From: Pseudomonadota bacterium
GTDB lineage: Bacteria > Pseudomonadota > Alphaproteobacteria > Caulobacterales > Caulobacteraceae
Length of the DNA: 64,000 nucleotides
Direction of reading: 5' to 3'
NCBI GenBank assembly: GCA_018241995.1
Contig: JAFECT010000004.1
Coordinates: 62,001 to 126,000 of the forward strand
Below are positions 35,423-46,639 of the stretch, piece by piece (position 1 is the stretch's first letter; each line of letters opens with the position of its first letter). The translations under genes and the position numbers were made by a program. The notes under the pieces were generated by a model. The model saw only the letters and a program-made list of their open reading frames with translations, made no database searches and was not told the DNA's origin.

Positions 35423-36605
35423 CGGTCCTGTGTGGGGGCCGTTCGGCCTGGAACACCACCACCCCGTCCATGACCTCGCTCCAGTCCCGGGCCGAGAGGG
35501 CGCCATGCTCGAAAGGTGCGGCCTGGACAACGCCCATGCGCTTCAGCCGCGCCGGACCGACATAGCTCGCCCCGTCCTTCACGCCCTTCAGCGCCTGGGC
35601 CTCCAGCGAACCGGCCGGGGCAGACGGAATCTCGGGCGACTTGTCGCGCGAATAGCGGTAGCGGCCGCCTCCGGCTGAGAAGCCCAGCACGAAGGCGCGC
35701 GGCCCGTACGCCTGGACGATCTCACTGCCGATCGTTGGGTGGCCCTTGTAGCTATCCTTCGCGAGGTGGGCTGTCGCCGCCCAGACGATGACCTTTTGCC
35801 GGGGCGCCTGGGCCAGCAGCCAGCGGAAGTTCATCGCCATCGAGCGGTCGCGGCCACGCACATAGTCGTCGCCCTTGACGAAGTCGCGCTCCAGGCAGCG
35901 CTCGATATTGGCGACCAGCTGCTGGGTCTCGTCCCGCTCCCGTGAGGCCGGGCGCGCGGCCACGGCCGACCGGATTTCGGCGACGCAGGCCTGCAGCGGC
36001 GCCAGGTCGGCAGGCCCGTGCGGGGACGCCTGGGGGTAGTCGTAGAAGATGCGCTGATGCAGTCGCGCCTGGCAGGCGGCGCGGCGCGGCTCCGGCAGGT
36101 AGTCGGCCAGTTCGCGGGGCATCTGCTCCAGCGAATAGAACTCGCCCCGGCTGCCGAGCTGGTCGTCCAGCCCGCCAAGCGAAACGCGGCCGCCGTTGGC
36201 TTCCCGCGCCAGGAACTCGATCAGAGGCTGGATTTCTGCGTCGTGGTTCCAGATCCAGCCGATGGCCGAGGAGACCTTGTCAGCCGTCACCGGCTTGCCC
36301 GCGCGGCGCAGGCCCGCCAGCTCCAGGAAATCGTAGTGGCTGGCCTCGAAATAGACGGCGTCGAAGTGGCAGCGGGTGACCAAGCGCTGGATCAGGGCGG
36401 CCTTGAAGGCCACCGTCTCGCCGTCGCCGTGAAAGCCGTTTTCGCCCAGCATCGCCACCTGCCTGCCGCAGAGGTCGCGCGTGGCCGCCTCCAGGGCATG
36501 CTCGAAGCCCGGGGCCTCAGGTGTGGCCGGCGCGGCAGGCGCCCCTGTCGCGAGCATCAGGCCCGCCGACAGGGCCAAGGCCATGATGCTTCTGAGACTT
36601 GCCAT
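35415..36605 (-). CDS. Erythromycin-esterase-like secreted protein
   Basis: A 396-residue protein with signal peptide (MASLRSIMALALSAGLMLATGAPAAP). The body resembles the erythromycin esterase/succinoglycan-biosynthesis-like family. Blocks are AMLGENGFHGDGETVAFK (Glu/His), DAVYFEASHYDFLELAG (Glu), GRDRSMAMNFRWLL and VIVWAATAHLAKDSYKG (His). Members often act on ester or lactone bonds, but most are uncharacterised and antibiotic resistance must not be assumed. It lies 19 bp beyond the last gene of the aromatic operon on the same strand and could be co-transcribed with it. Confidence 0.78.
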   Translation of the reverse strand: MASLRSIMALALSAGLMLATGAPAAPATPEAPGFEHALEAATRDLCGRQVAMLGENGFHGDGETVAFKAALIQRLVTRCHFDAVYFEASHYDFLELAGLRRAGKPVTADKVSSAIGWIWNHDAEIQPLIEFLAREANGGRVSLGGLDDQLGSRGEFYSLEQMPRELADYLPEPRRAACQARLHQRIFYDYPQASPHGPADLAPLQACVAEIRSAVAARPASRERDETQQLVANIERCLERDFVKGDDYVRGRDRSMAMNFRWLLAQAPRQKVIVWAATAHLAKDSYKGHPTIGSEIVQAYGPRAFVLGFSAGGGRYRYSRDKSPEIPSAPAGSLEAQALKGVKDGASYVGPARLKRMGVVQAAPFEHGALSARDWSEVMDGVVVFQAERPPHRTDG

Positions 36606-36624
36606 GGCCCCGCTCCCGCCGGCG

Positions 36625-37023
36625 TCAGTTCGGGATCACCGCCGTGGTCTCGATCTCGACCTTGGCCTGATCCTCGATGAGGGCGGCAACCTGGACGACC
36701 GCCATGGCCGGATAGTGGCTGCCGAACAGCTCGCGCCAGACCTGGCCGCACTCGCGCGCCACCGCCAGGTACTCGCGCTTGTCGGTGATGAACCAGGTCA
36801 TGCGGACCACGTGCTGGGGCTCGGCGCCGCCGGCTGTTAGCACGGCCAGGGTGTTGAGCAGGGTCTGGCGGAACTGACCGAGGAAGCTGGGGTCCGGGAA
36901 GGCGCCGGTTTCGTCCCAGCCGATCTGGCCGGCCACGAACACCATGCGGCCGCTGGCGGCGATGCCGCTTGCGTAGCCCTTGGGCCGGGGCCAGCCATCG
37001 GGGAGCAGGACCTCGTGCGTCAT
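36625..37023 (-). CDS. RidA/YjgF family enamine-imine deaminase
   Basis: A 132-residue trimeric-type RidA protein with GRMVFVAGQIGWDETGAF, FRQTLLNTLAVLTAGGAEPQHVVRMTWFITD and HYPAMAVVQVAAL. The canonical substrate-binding arginine is not at its usual place near the C-terminus (GSHYPAMAVVQVAALIED), so specificity may differ. It is the last gene of the eight-gene operon, with a 4-bp overlap to the thioesterase. In a 2-aminobenzoyl-CoA route the reduced ring is an enamine, so a hydrolytic deaminase here makes chemical sense; that role is inferred. Confidence 0.85.
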   Translation of the reverse strand: MTHEVLLPDGWPRPKGYASGIAASGRMVFVAGQIGWDETGAFPDPSFLGQFRQTLLNTLAVLTAGGAEPQHVVRMTWFITDKREYLAVARECGQVWRELFGSHYPAMAVVQVAALIEDQAKVEIETTAVIPN

Positions 37024-37451
37024 AGGCCGGCCTCCGCGCCTTCCAGCATGAACGGCTCCATCCGCGCCCTCAGCTCATCGGGCCACGGCCTTGATTTCAT
37101 GGCTTCCATGTCGACGAAGACGATGGTCTGACGCACGTCCAGGCGCAGCTCGCCGTGACAGTGGGCCTGGATCTTCAGCCGGCAGGAGCTGACGCCGATG
37201 CGCTCCACCGCCAGGGAGAAATCGACCACGTCGGCCAGCTTGGACTCGGCCACGAAGTCGACCTCGAACCGGGCGGTGGGGATCGAGGTCTTGTCGATGA
37301 GGTGCAGGCGCGTGAACGACCAGTCGAGCGGCCCGTCGAACCAGTCCTCGACGGTGCGGCTGATCATGTCGAAATAGCGGGGATAGTAGACGATGCCCGC
37401 GGCGTCGCAGTCGCCGAAGCGCATCGGTATCCGGACCTTGAACAGACTCAT
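37020..37451 (-). CDS. Acyl-CoA thioesterase of 4HBT hot-dog fold
   Basis: A 143-residue hot-dog protein. The N-terminus reads VRIPMRFGDCDAAGIVYYPRYFDMI, with the catalytic Asp of the 4-hydroxybenzoyl-CoA thioesterase type. It lies between the RidA and the CoA-ligase genes with 4-bp overlaps on both sides, so it belongs to the aromatic operon. It may release dead-end aryl-CoA or hydrolyse a pathway product (for example gentisyl-CoA if the substrate is salicylate). Confidence 0.87.
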   Translation of the reverse strand: MSLFKVRIPMRFGDCDAAGIVYYPRYFDMISRTVEDWFDGPLDWSFTRLHLIDKTSIPTARFEVDFVAESKLADVVDFSLAVERIGVSSCRLKIQAHCHGELRLDVRQTIVFVDMEAMKSRPWPDELRARMEPFMLEGAEAGL

Positions 37452-39049
37452 GCGGGTTCCCGCAGACGGAAGCGCTGCAGCTTTCCGGTCTGGGTTTTGG
37501 GCAGATCGGCGCGGAATTCAATGGCCCTGGGATATTTGTAGGGAGCGATGGTCGCCTTCACGAAGGCCTGGAGCTCGGCCTTGAGCGCTTCCGAAGGCTC
37601 CGCCTCCGGCTTCAGCACGACGAAGGCCTTGCAGATCTGACCGCGCTCCGGGTCCGGCTGGCCGATCACAGCAGCCTCCGCCACGGCTGGGTGCTTGAGC
37701 AGGGCGTTCTCCACCTCGGGCGCGCCGATGTTGTAGCCGGAGGAGACGATCATGTCGTCGGCGCGGGAGACGAACCAGAAGTAGCCGTCCTGATCCAGGC
37801 GATAGACGTCGCCGGTCATGTTCCAGCCGTCCTTGACGTAGTCGGTCTGGCGCGCATCGGCGAGGTAGCGGCAGCCGGTGGGGCCCCGCACGGCCAGGCG
37901 GCCGGTCTGGCCGCGCTCCAGCGCCCTGCCCTGCTCATCGTGGATCTCGGCGGTGAAGCCCGGCACGGCCTTGCCGGTGGCGCCGGGCCGGATGTCGGCG
38001 CCCGAGGCGGAGATGAAGATGTGGATCATCTCGGTGGAGCCGATGCCGTCGATGATGCGGATGCCGGTGGCCTGCCGCCACGCCTCGGCGGTCGCGGCCG
38101 GGAGAGCCTCGCCGGCGGAGACGCATTTTCGAAGGCTCTTCAGCACGCCGGTGTCGCAGCTCTTCAGCAGGGCGCGATAGCCGGTGGGCGCCGTGAACAG
38201 GGTCGTGACCTTGTGGCGGGCCACTGCTTCGCACAGGCCGTCGAAGCCCGGCTTGTCCGGGAACGCCATGGCCGCACCGGCGGCGACCGGGAAGATCACC
38301 AGACCGCCTAAGCCGAAGGTGAAGGCGAACGGCGGGGTGCCGCAGAAGATCTCGTCCGGCTCGGGCTTCAGGATGTGCCGGGAGAAGGTGTCGACCATGG
38401 CCAGGACGTCGCGGTGGAAATGCACGCAGCCCTTCGGCACGCCGGTGGTGCCGGAGGTGAAGGCGATGAGGACGGGATCGTCGGACGCGGTCTCCAGATT
38501 GGCGAAGTCGGCGGGCTTGTCGGCCGTCGCGGCCTCCAGGTCGCCGCCCCGGCCGTACCACCAGACCTTGGCGAGGCGGCCGGTCTGCAGCCGCGCGCCC
38601 TCCACCGCCTCGGCGAAGGCGTGATCGACAAGGGCGTGTGAAATCTGCGCCTTGGCGACAACTTTCGCCAGTTCGCCTGAACGCAGCAGCGGCATGGTGG
38701 CGACCACCACGCCCCCCGCCTTCACGATCCCGAACCAGGCCGCGACGGTCCAGGGCGTGTTGGCGCCGTGCAGCAGGACCCGGGCCCCGGGCCGGAAGCC
38801 GGGGTCGTCGGCCAGGACGTGGGCGATGCGATTGGCGGTCGCGCGCAGTTGGCCGTAGCTCCAGGTTTCCCCGCCGTACAGGATCGCAGTGCGCTGTTCG
38901 CCCATGGCCACGGCGCGGTCGAGCAGACTCCCGGCGTTCAGCCGCTGCGGGTACTGCAGCTCCGGCAGGTCGAAGCGGAACACCGGCTGCTGGCTGGCCG
39001 GCGGCAGGTTGTCCCTGACGAAGGTGTCCAGATGCGCGGTCGCGGCCAT
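37448..39049 (-). CDS. Aryl-CoA ligase, probably 2-aminobenzoate-CoA ligase
   Basis: A 533-residue ANL-family acid:CoA ligase. Residues about 1-420 form the N domain with IAFTSGTTGVPKGCVHFHRD (P-loop), TPPFAFTFGLGG and IDGIGSTEMIHIF. The C domain has MTGDVY, the hinge SRADDMIVSSGYNIGAPEVE and the catalytic lysine in LPKTQTGKLQRF. The sequence resembles benzoate/2-aminobenzoate-CoA ligases. It would form 2-aminobenzoyl-CoA using ATP, the first step of the operon's pathway. The start overlaps the dehydrogenase stop by one base. Confidence 0.82.
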   Translation of the reverse strand: MAATAHLDTFVRDNLPPASQQPVFRFDLPELQYPQRLNAGSLLDRAVAMGEQRTAILYGGETWSYGQLRATANRIAHVLADDPGFRPGARVLLHGANTPWTVAAWFGIVKAGGVVVATMPLLRSGELAKVVAKAQISHALVDHAFAEAVEGARLQTGRLAKVWWYGRGGDLEAATADKPADFANLETASDDPVLIAFTSGTTGVPKGCVHFHRDVLAMVDTFSRHILKPEPDEIFCGTPPFAFTFGLGGLVIFPVAAGAAMAFPDKPGFDGLCEAVARHKVTTLFTAPTGYRALLKSCDTGVLKSLRKCVSAGEALPAATAEAWRQATGIRIIDGIGSTEMIHIFISASGADIRPGATGKAVPGFTAEIHDEQGRALERGQTGRLAVRGPTGCRYLADARQTDYVKDGWNMTGDVYRLDQDGYFWFVSRADDMIVSSGYNIGAPEVENALLKHPAVAEAAVIGQPDPERGQICKAFVVLKPEAEPSEALKAELQAFVKATIAPYKYPRAIEFRADLPKTQTGKLQRFRLREPA

Positions 39050-40227
39050 CAGCGCCCCATCAGTTGCGCCGCCTGGCGCGCGATGACGATCTTCTGCACC
39101 TCTGAGGCTCCCTCGTAGATGCGCAGCGCCCGCACCTCGCGATAGAGCCGCTCGACCGGGTGGCCGGCGCGCACGCCCAGGCCGCCGTGCAGCTGCACCG
39201 CCGCGTCGATGACCTGTTGCGCACCGTCGGTGGCGTGGAGCTTGGCCATGGCCGCCTCGCGGGTGACGCGGGCGGCGCCGGAGTCCTTGGTCCAGGCGGC
39301 GCGGTAGATCAGCAGGGCCGAGGCGTCGATGGTCAGGGCCATGTCGGCCAGGGCCGCCTGCGTCATCTGCAGGTCGAACATCGGCGCGCCGAACAGCTCG
39401 CGGCCCTGCGCCCGCTGCATCGACAGGTCGAAGGCCCGGCGCGCCATGCCCAGCGCCGCGGCGCCGACCGTGGAGCGGAACACGTCCAGCGTGCCCATGG
39501 CGATGCGGAAGCCCTCGCCCTCCCCGCTGATCAAGGCCGAAGCCGGGATGCGGCAGTTCTTGAACTCAAGCGTTGCCAGCGGGTGCGGGGCGATCAGGGG
39601 GATGCGCTCGGCGACGCTGAGGCCCGGCGTGTCGGCGTCGACGATGAAGGCCGACAGCCCCTTGGCGCCCGGCGCGCCGCCGGTCCGGGCGAACACGACG
39701 TAGAAGTCCGCCACCCCCCCGTTGGAGATCCAGGTCTTGGCTCCGTTCAGTATCCAGCCGTCACCGTCACGCATGGCGGTCATGGCCAGGGCCGCGGCGT
39801 CCGATCCGGCCTCGGGCTCGGACAAGGCGAAGGCGGCGATCTTGTCGCCCCGCGCCACGGCCGGCAGGTAGGCGGCGCGCTGCGCCTCGGACCCGAACAG
39901 GCTGATAGGGCCCGGCCCCAGGCCCTGCATGGCGAAACAGAAGTCGGCCAGGCCGGAGTGGCGGGCCAGGGTCTCGCGGGTCAGGCACAGGGTGCGCACG
40001 TCGAGCTTGCCGTCGCGTCCCGTCGGCACGGCGGCGTTCAGCCAGCCGCCCCGGGCGAGGCGCCGCACGATCTCACGGCAGGTCGCGTCCAGCGCCTCAT
40101 CCGCCTCGGGTTCGCCGGCAGCCTCCAGTGGCGCGATCTCAACCTCGCACCAGCCGTCGAAGGCCTCAGCGAAGGCCTTGTGGCGCGGCTCGAAGAACGG
40201 CCAGTCGAGGAAGGAGCGGTCGGCCAT
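39049..40227 (-). CDS. Acyl-CoA dehydrogenase
   Basis: A 392-residue FAD enzyme. [17 protein letters not shown] is the FAD/substrate signature, [25 protein letters not shown] and [35 protein letters not shown] follow in split blocks, the last with the catalytic Glu in IYEGAS. The start is the ATG at 40227, which shares a base with the TGA of the crotonase gene, although the frame is open to 40359. It would oxidise an alicyclic or linear acyl-CoA formed after ring reduction; the exact substrate is inferred from context. Confidence 0.88.
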   Translation of the reverse strand: MADRSFLDWPFFEPRHKAFAEAFDGWCEVEIAPLEAAGEPEADEALDATCREIVRRLARGGWLNAAVPTGRDGKLDVRTLCLTRETLARHSGLADFCFAMQGLGPGPISLFGSEAQRAAYLPAVARGDKIAAFALSEPEAGSDAAALAMTAMRDGDGWILNGAKTWISNGGVADFYVVFARTGGAPGAKGLSAFIVDADTPGLSVAERIPLIAPHPLATLEFKNCRIPASALISGEGEGFRIAMGTLDVFRSTVGAAALGMARRAFDLSMQRAQGRELFGAPMFDLQMTQAALADMALTIDASALLIYRAAWTKDSGAARVTREAAMAKLHATDGAQQVIDAAVQLHGGLGVRAGHPVERLYREVRALRIYEGASEVQKIVIARQAAQLMGR

Positions 40228-41036
40228 CAGTTCCCCTCGAACTTCGGTTCGCGCTTCTCCACGAAGGCCACGTAGGCCCGGCGGAAGTCGGCCGTCTGCA
40301 TGCAGATCGCCTGGGCCTGGGCCTCGGCCTCGATGGCGGCGTCCAGGCTCATGTCCCATTCGACGTTGAGCTGGTTCTTGGTGATCCCGTGGGCGAAGGT
40401 CGGGCCGGACGCCAGCGAACGCGCCATCGCTTGCGCCTGGGCCAGCACCTCTTCCGAGGTGGTCAGACGGTTGAAGAAGCCCCAGCGCTCCCCCTCCTCC
40501 GCTGTCATCACCCGGCCGGTGAACAGCAGTTCCGAGGCGCGGCCCTGGCCTATGATTCGGGGCAGGATGGCGCAGGCGCCCATGTCGCAGCCGGCTAGGC
40601 CCACGCGGGTGAACAGGAAGGCGGTCTTGGCGCGAGGCGTCCCCAGTCGCAGGTCCGAGGCCATGGCCAGGATGGCGCCGGCGCCCACGCAGACGCCGTC
40701 CACCGCCGCCACGATCGGCTGGGGACAGGCCCGCATCGCCTTGACCAGGTCACCGGTCATGCGGGTGAAGGCCAGCAGGCCCGGCATGTCCATCTTGGTC
40801 AGCGGCCCGATGATCTCATGCACGTCGCCGCCCGAGCAGAAGTTCCCGCCGGCCCCGTGCAGCACCACCGCCTTGCAGTCGGACGCGTAGACCAGCTTGC
40901 GAAACAGGTCGCGCATCTCCGCATAGGACTCGAAGGTGATGGGATTTTTCCGCTCCGGCCGGTTGAGCGTCAGCGTCGCCACCCCGCCGTCGCAGGACCA
41001 CAGGAAATGCTCGGCCTTGTAGTCGGCAGCCTTCAT
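40227..41036 (-). CDS. Crotonase-fold enzyme (enoyl-CoA hydratase family), atypical active site
   Basis: A 269-residue crotonase. The oxyanion-hole blocks are present ([15 protein letters not shown] and [20 protein letters not shown]). The two glutamates of classical enoyl-CoA hydratase are not visible: the first (GGGCELA in the rat enzyme) reads GAGAILA, and the second (QPEILLG) reads [13 protein letters not shown]. An Asp in GCDMG is a possible substitute. So hydratase action is doubtful; C-C hydrolysis of a ring beta-ketoacyl-CoA, as in other crotonases, is an alternative. Its ATG overlaps the MarR stop by 4 bp. Confidence 0.82.
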   Translation of the reverse strand: MKAADYKAEHFLWSCDGGVATLTLNRPERKNPITFESYAEMRDLFRKLVYASDCKAVVLHGAGGNFCSGGDVHEIIGPLTKMDMPGLLAFTRMTGDLVKAMRACPQPIVAAVDGVCVGAGAILAMASDLRLGTPRAKTAFLFTRVGLAGCDMGACAILPRIIGQGRASELLFTGRVMTAEEGERWGFFNRLTTSEEVLAQAQAMARSLASGPTFAHGITKNQLNVEWDMSLDAAIEAEAQAQAICMQTADFRRAYVAFVEKREPKFEGN

Positions 41037-41524
41037 GGGTGGGCCTCTTCGCGAAGGGAGTGTTTGGCGCGGTCGAGCAGGCGCAGCAGGTCCTCGCGCT
41101 CGGCCGCCGAGAGGTCTGAGAACATGGCTTCGATCCAGCCTTCGTGCGCCGCGGCCATGGCCTTGAAGCGACGCGCGCCTTCAGGCGTCAGGCGCACCCG
41201 CTGCACGCGCCGGTCCTCGGCGTCCGTGGCGCTCTCGATCAAGCCGCACTGTTTCAGCCGCTGGGCCAGGCCGGTGACATTGCCGTTGGTGACCATCAGC
41301 ATCCGCGACACCTCGCCGAGGCTCAGGGCCCCGTGCCGGTCGAGCGCCGCCATGAAGTCGAAGCGCGGCAAGGTGGTGTCGAACGTGTCGCGGAAGCGAC
41401 CGGCGATGCGCCGCTCGATCAGGGCCGCACAGGTCAAAAGGCGCAGCTCCAGGCGCACGGAGTCCTTGCCGTGCGGCGCCCCGCCGAGCTTGTCCGGATG
41501 CGGTTCACGTGTGTCGCGAGGCAT
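41033..41524 (-). CDS. MarR family transcriptional regulator
   Basis: A 163-residue winged-helix repressor. [32 protein letters not shown] is the helix-turn-helix and [20 protein letters not shown] the wing with the conserved DRR. It is encoded inside the operon that it probably controls, between the SDR (one-base overlap, TGATG) and the crotonase. The ligand is likely an aryl-CoA, as for other MarR regulators of aromatic-CoA pathways. The palindrome at 44587-44600 in front of the first gene is its probable site. Start 41524, not the longer frame to 41587. Confidence 0.88.
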   Translation of the reverse strand: MPRDTREPHPDKLGGAPHGKDSVRLELRLLTCAALIERRIAGRFRDTFDTTLPRFDFMAALDRHGALSLGEVSRMLMVTNGNVTGLAQRLKQCGLIESATDAEDRRVQRVRLTPEGARRFKAMAAAHEGWIEAMFSDLSAAEREDLLRLLDRAKHSLREEAHP

Positions 41525-42269
41525 CAGACCTCGCCCCCGCTGATCGGCACGGCCGCGCCGTTGATCCCGCCGCTCTCGGGTCGGCACAGCCAGGCGATGG
41601 TCTCGGCCACCTCTTCCGGCGTCAGCAGCCGGCCCTGGGGATTGGCGCGGGCCAGTTCAGCGCGCGCCTCCTCGGGGGTGCGGCCGGTCTTGGCCACGAT
41701 GGTCTCCACCGAGCGGGCGACGATGTCGGTGTCGGTGAAGCCCGGGCACACCGCGTTGACCGTGACGCCCTTGGTCGCGACCTCCAGCGCCAGTGACCGC
41801 GTCATGCCCAGCACCCCGTGCTTGGCCGCGGCATAGGCTGCAACATACGGATAGCCCTTCAGCGCCGCGGTCGAGGCGACATTGACGATGCGGCCGAAGC
41901 CCGCCGCGATCATGCCGGGCAGCACGGCCCGCGCACACAGGAAGGCGCCGGTCAGGTTGGTGGCGATCGTGCGGTCGAACTCGGCGCGGGAGGTCTTCAC
42001 GAGCGGCGCCGAGGGCGCGATGCCGGCGTTGTTGACCAGGATCGAGACCGGACCGTGATGCCGGACCGCCTCCTCCATCGCAGCCTCAACCGACTCTTCC
42101 TCGGTGACGTCGCAAACCACCGCGCAGGTCCCGCTCAGGCCTGTCGCGACCGCTTCCAGCTTGAGCAGATCGCGCCCGGCGACCGAGACCTTGTAGCCGT
42201 CAGCCACCAGGCGGCGCGCTACCGCGGCGCCAATTCCGCTCCCGCCCCCCGTGATGAAGGCGTGGCGGG

Positions 42270-42273
<4 letters not shown>
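41524..42273 (-). CDS. SDR family oxidoreductase (3-hydroxyacyl-CoA dehydrogenase-like)
   Basis: A 249-residue classical short-chain dehydrogenase. It has the cofactor motif [26 protein letters not shown], the catalytic Ser in NVASTAAL, the Tyr/Lys in [11 protein letters not shown], and [13 protein letters not shown]. It resembles 3-hydroxybutyryl-CoA-dehydrogenase-type SDRs. Here it would oxidise a hydroxy group formed during ring beta-oxidation. The ATG overlaps the stop of the monooxygenase gene by 4 bp. Confidence 0.87.
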
Positions 42274-44561
<2,288 letters not shown>

Positions 44562-44586
44562 GGCGCGCGTCTCCTGAATCGAGATG

Positions 44587-44600
44587 CTTTAAGTCTAAAG
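44587..44600. promoter_or_regulatory. Candidate MarR operator
   Basis: CTTTAAGTCTAAAG is a perfect CTTTA-N4-TAAAG palindrome in a locally AT-rich patch of the 103-bp divergent region. It is 26 bp before the monooxygenase ATG and overlaps a possible TTGCGA-N17-TTAGAC promoter reading leftward, so a bound MarR dimer would block transcription. Confidence 0.6.
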
Positions 44601-44664
44601 GATTGTGCGATCCGTTCGCAAGCCGCCGATTGCTCCCCAGCGCCGAGCGGCTTAGGAGGCGGCC

Positions 44665-46188
44665 ATGGCGTCCCTGATCGACATCCTGGGCCTGCACTCT
44701 GTCGCGCCCGACCGCCCGTTCCTACGCACCCCGGACGGCGAAGCCATCACCTACGCCGGCCTGTTCGAACGCTCGGCGCGCCTTGCCCATGCCCTGGGCG
44801 CGCTGTGCGTGAAGCGGGGCGACCGGGTGGCGGTGCAGGTGGAGAAGTCGCCCGAGGCGCTGCTGCTGTTCCTGGCCTGCGTGCGCTCAGGCGCAGTGTT
44901 CCTGCCGCTGAACCCCGCCTACACCCTGCCCGAGTTGGAGTATTTCGTCGGCGACGCCGAGCCCGCTCTGGTGGTGGTCTCGCCTGAGCGGCTGACGGCG
45001 GCGGAAGAGCTATGCCGAAGCCTGGGGACCGGGCGCGCGGCCAGCCTTTCGGCCGATGGGCGTTCGGGCAGCCTGATCGAGGCTGCGAAGGGCCAATCCG
45101 GCGACTTCGAGGACGCGGCGGTGGAGGATTCCGACCTCGCGGCGATCCTCTACACCTCGGGCACCACGGGGCGGTCCAAGGGGGCGATGCTCAGCCACGC
45201 CAACCTGGCCTCCAACGCCCTGACCCTGAAGGACGCCTGGCGCTTCTCGGGCGACGACGTGCTGCTGCACGCCCTGCCCGTCTACCACACCCACGGCCTG
45301 TTCGTGGCGACCAACACGGTCCTGGCGGCCGGGGCCTCGATGATCTTCCTGCCGGGGTTCGACCTGGAGCGGATCGTCCGGCTGCTGCCTGAGGCCTCGG
45401 TGTTCATGGGCGTGCCGACCTACTACACGCGCCTGCTATCGACCCGCGCCCTGGACCGCGATCTGGTGAAGGGCATGCGCCTGTTCGTCTCCGGCTCGGC
45501 GCCACTGCTGGCGGAGACCCACGCGGAATTCGCCGCCCGCACCGGCCACGCGATCCTCGAACGCTACGGCATGACCGAGACCAATATGATCACGTCGAAC
45601 CCCTACGACGGCGCCCGCGTGCCGGGGTCGGTGGGGCCGCCTCTGCCGGGCGTTCAGGTGCGCATCGCCGATCCGGAGAGCGGCCGGCTGCTGCCGCAGG
45701 GCGAGATCGGGGTGATCGAGGTGAAGGGCCCCAACGTCTTCAGAGGCTATTGGCGCATGCCGGAGAAGACCGCGGCGGAGTTCCGCGCCGATCGCTTCTT
45801 CATCACCGGCGACCTCGGGGTGATCGACGCGGAGGGCTACGTCTCGATCGTGGGCCGCGGCAAGGACCTGATCATCACCGGCGGCTTCAACGTCTATCCC
45901 AAGGAGGTCGAGAGCGAGCTCGATACGCTCGACGGCGTAGGCGAGTCCGCCGTGATCGGCCTGCCCCACCCGGACTTCGGCGAGGGCGTGACCGCGGTCG
46001 TGACCTCGAAGCCGGGCGCCAGCCTGGATGAGGCGCCCCTGATCGCGGCGCTCAAGACCCGCCTCGCGTCCTTCAAGGTTCCCAAGCGGGTGCTCTTCGT
46101 CGACGAGCTGCCCCGCAACGCCATGGGCAAGGTGCAGAAGGCGCTGCTGCGCGAACGCTACGCCGGGCTCTACTCCGCCGGGGTTTGA
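44665..46188 (+). CDS. matB: Malonyl-CoA synthetase-like acyl-CoA ligase
   Basis: A 507-residue ANL enzyme. It has AILYTSGTTGRSKGAMLSH (P-loop), ALPVYHTHGLFVATN, ERYGMTETNMITSNPYDGARVPGSVG, FFITGDLGVIDAEGY, GRGKDLIITGGFNVYPKEVE and the catalytic lysine in LPRNAMGKVQK. The HTHGLF and TETNMITSNPYDG blocks are characteristic of malonyl-CoA synthetase MatB rather than fatty-acid ligases. Activation of malonate or methylmalonate is likely. It is divergent from the aromatic operon and shares the control region, so the two may be co-regulated. GGAGG precedes the ATG. Confidence 0.8.
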   Translation: MASLIDILGLHSVAPDRPFLRTPDGEAITYAGLFERSARLAHALGALCVKRGDRVAVQVEKSPEALLLFLACVRSGAVFLPLNPAYTLPELEYFVGDAEPALVVVSPERLTAAEELCRSLGTGRAASLSADGRSGSLIEAAKGQSGDFEDAAVEDSDLAAILYTSGTTGRSKGAMLSHANLASNALTLKDAWRFSGDDVLLHALPVYHTHGLFVATNTVLAAGASMIFLPGFDLERIVRLLPEASVFMGVPTYYTRLLSTRALDRDLVKGMRLFVSGSAPLLAETHAEFAARTGHAILERYGMTETNMITSNPYDGARVPGSVGPPLPGVQVRIADPESGRLLPQGEIGVIEVKGPNVFRGYWRMPEKTAAEFRADRFFITGDLGVIDAEGYVSIVGRGKDLIITGGFNVYPKEVESELDTLDGVGESAVIGLPHPDFGEGVTAVVTSKPGASLDEAPLIAALKTRLASFKVPKRVLFVDELPRNAMGKVQKALLRERYAGLYSAGV

Positions 46189-46487
46189 GGCGGAGCCACC
46201 GGCGCCGGGCCCGGCGAGCCAGTCTGCACCGACCAGCTGGCCACGTCGCGCATGAAGCCCGCGGCGATATAGCGGCCCCGCCGGTTCACCGCCGAATAGG
46301 GATCGTCGCCGGGCTGCACGCCGGACTCCAGGTTCTGGGCCACCACCTCCCAATCGGGCGAATAGCCGGTCATGCGGCGGAACGCGTCGTCGACCATGCG
46401 CAACAGGGTCTGGGTGGCGAAGTTCACGCCCGCCAGGTGCGCGCGCAGCTCAAGTTCGGGATCGGAAAGAGGACCGCGGTCCGTCAT
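46170..46487 (-). CDS. Hypothetical protein
   Basis: Not recognised. 105 residues, acidic and helical (ELELRAHLAGVNFATQTLLRMVDDAFRRM), with a Pro-rich tail (GPAPVAPPQTPAE). There is no signal peptide or membrane segment. It is convergent with the matB-like gene, overlapping it by 19 bp, and its codon use is like its neighbours, which supports a real gene. Confidence 0.55.
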   Translation of the reverse strand: MTDRGPLSDPELELRAHLAGVNFATQTLLRMVDDAFRRMTGYSPDWEVVAQNLESGVQPGDDPYSAVNRRGRYIAAGFMRDVASWSVQTGSPGPAPVAPPQTPAE

Positions 46488-46639
46488 GGCTCACTCCAAG
46501 GCTGGGCGCACTCCAGGCGGCCCCAAGACCGGCGTTCAGCCGGTGAGGCGCGGAAAGCAGCATCCCGCGCGGCCGGGAGCAAGCGATTCGATGCGGGGGA
46601 GGCTCAACCTGCGGCAAGGCGTCCGCTAAGGTGCGGCCC

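Noticed and set aside
34172..35473. 433-codon open frame on + opposite the FUSC gene
   Set aside because: Antisense shadow: the minus strand encodes a recognisable membrane protein, while this frame reads as Gln/Gly/Arg-rich sequence.
35415..36605. Erythromycin-esterase-like protein as an antibiotic-resistance gene
   Set aside because: Only family-level similarity is seen. Most members in environmental bacteria are uncharacterised, and the signal peptide and context do not indicate resistance.
37020..39049. Salicylyl-CoA/gentisate pathway as the primary reading of the ligase and thioesterase
   Set aside because: Possible, but no gentisate dioxygenase is in the window. The old-yellow-enzyme domain, acyl-CoA dehydrogenase, SDR, crotonase and RidA fit 2-aminobenzoyl-CoA metabolism better; kept as an alternative.
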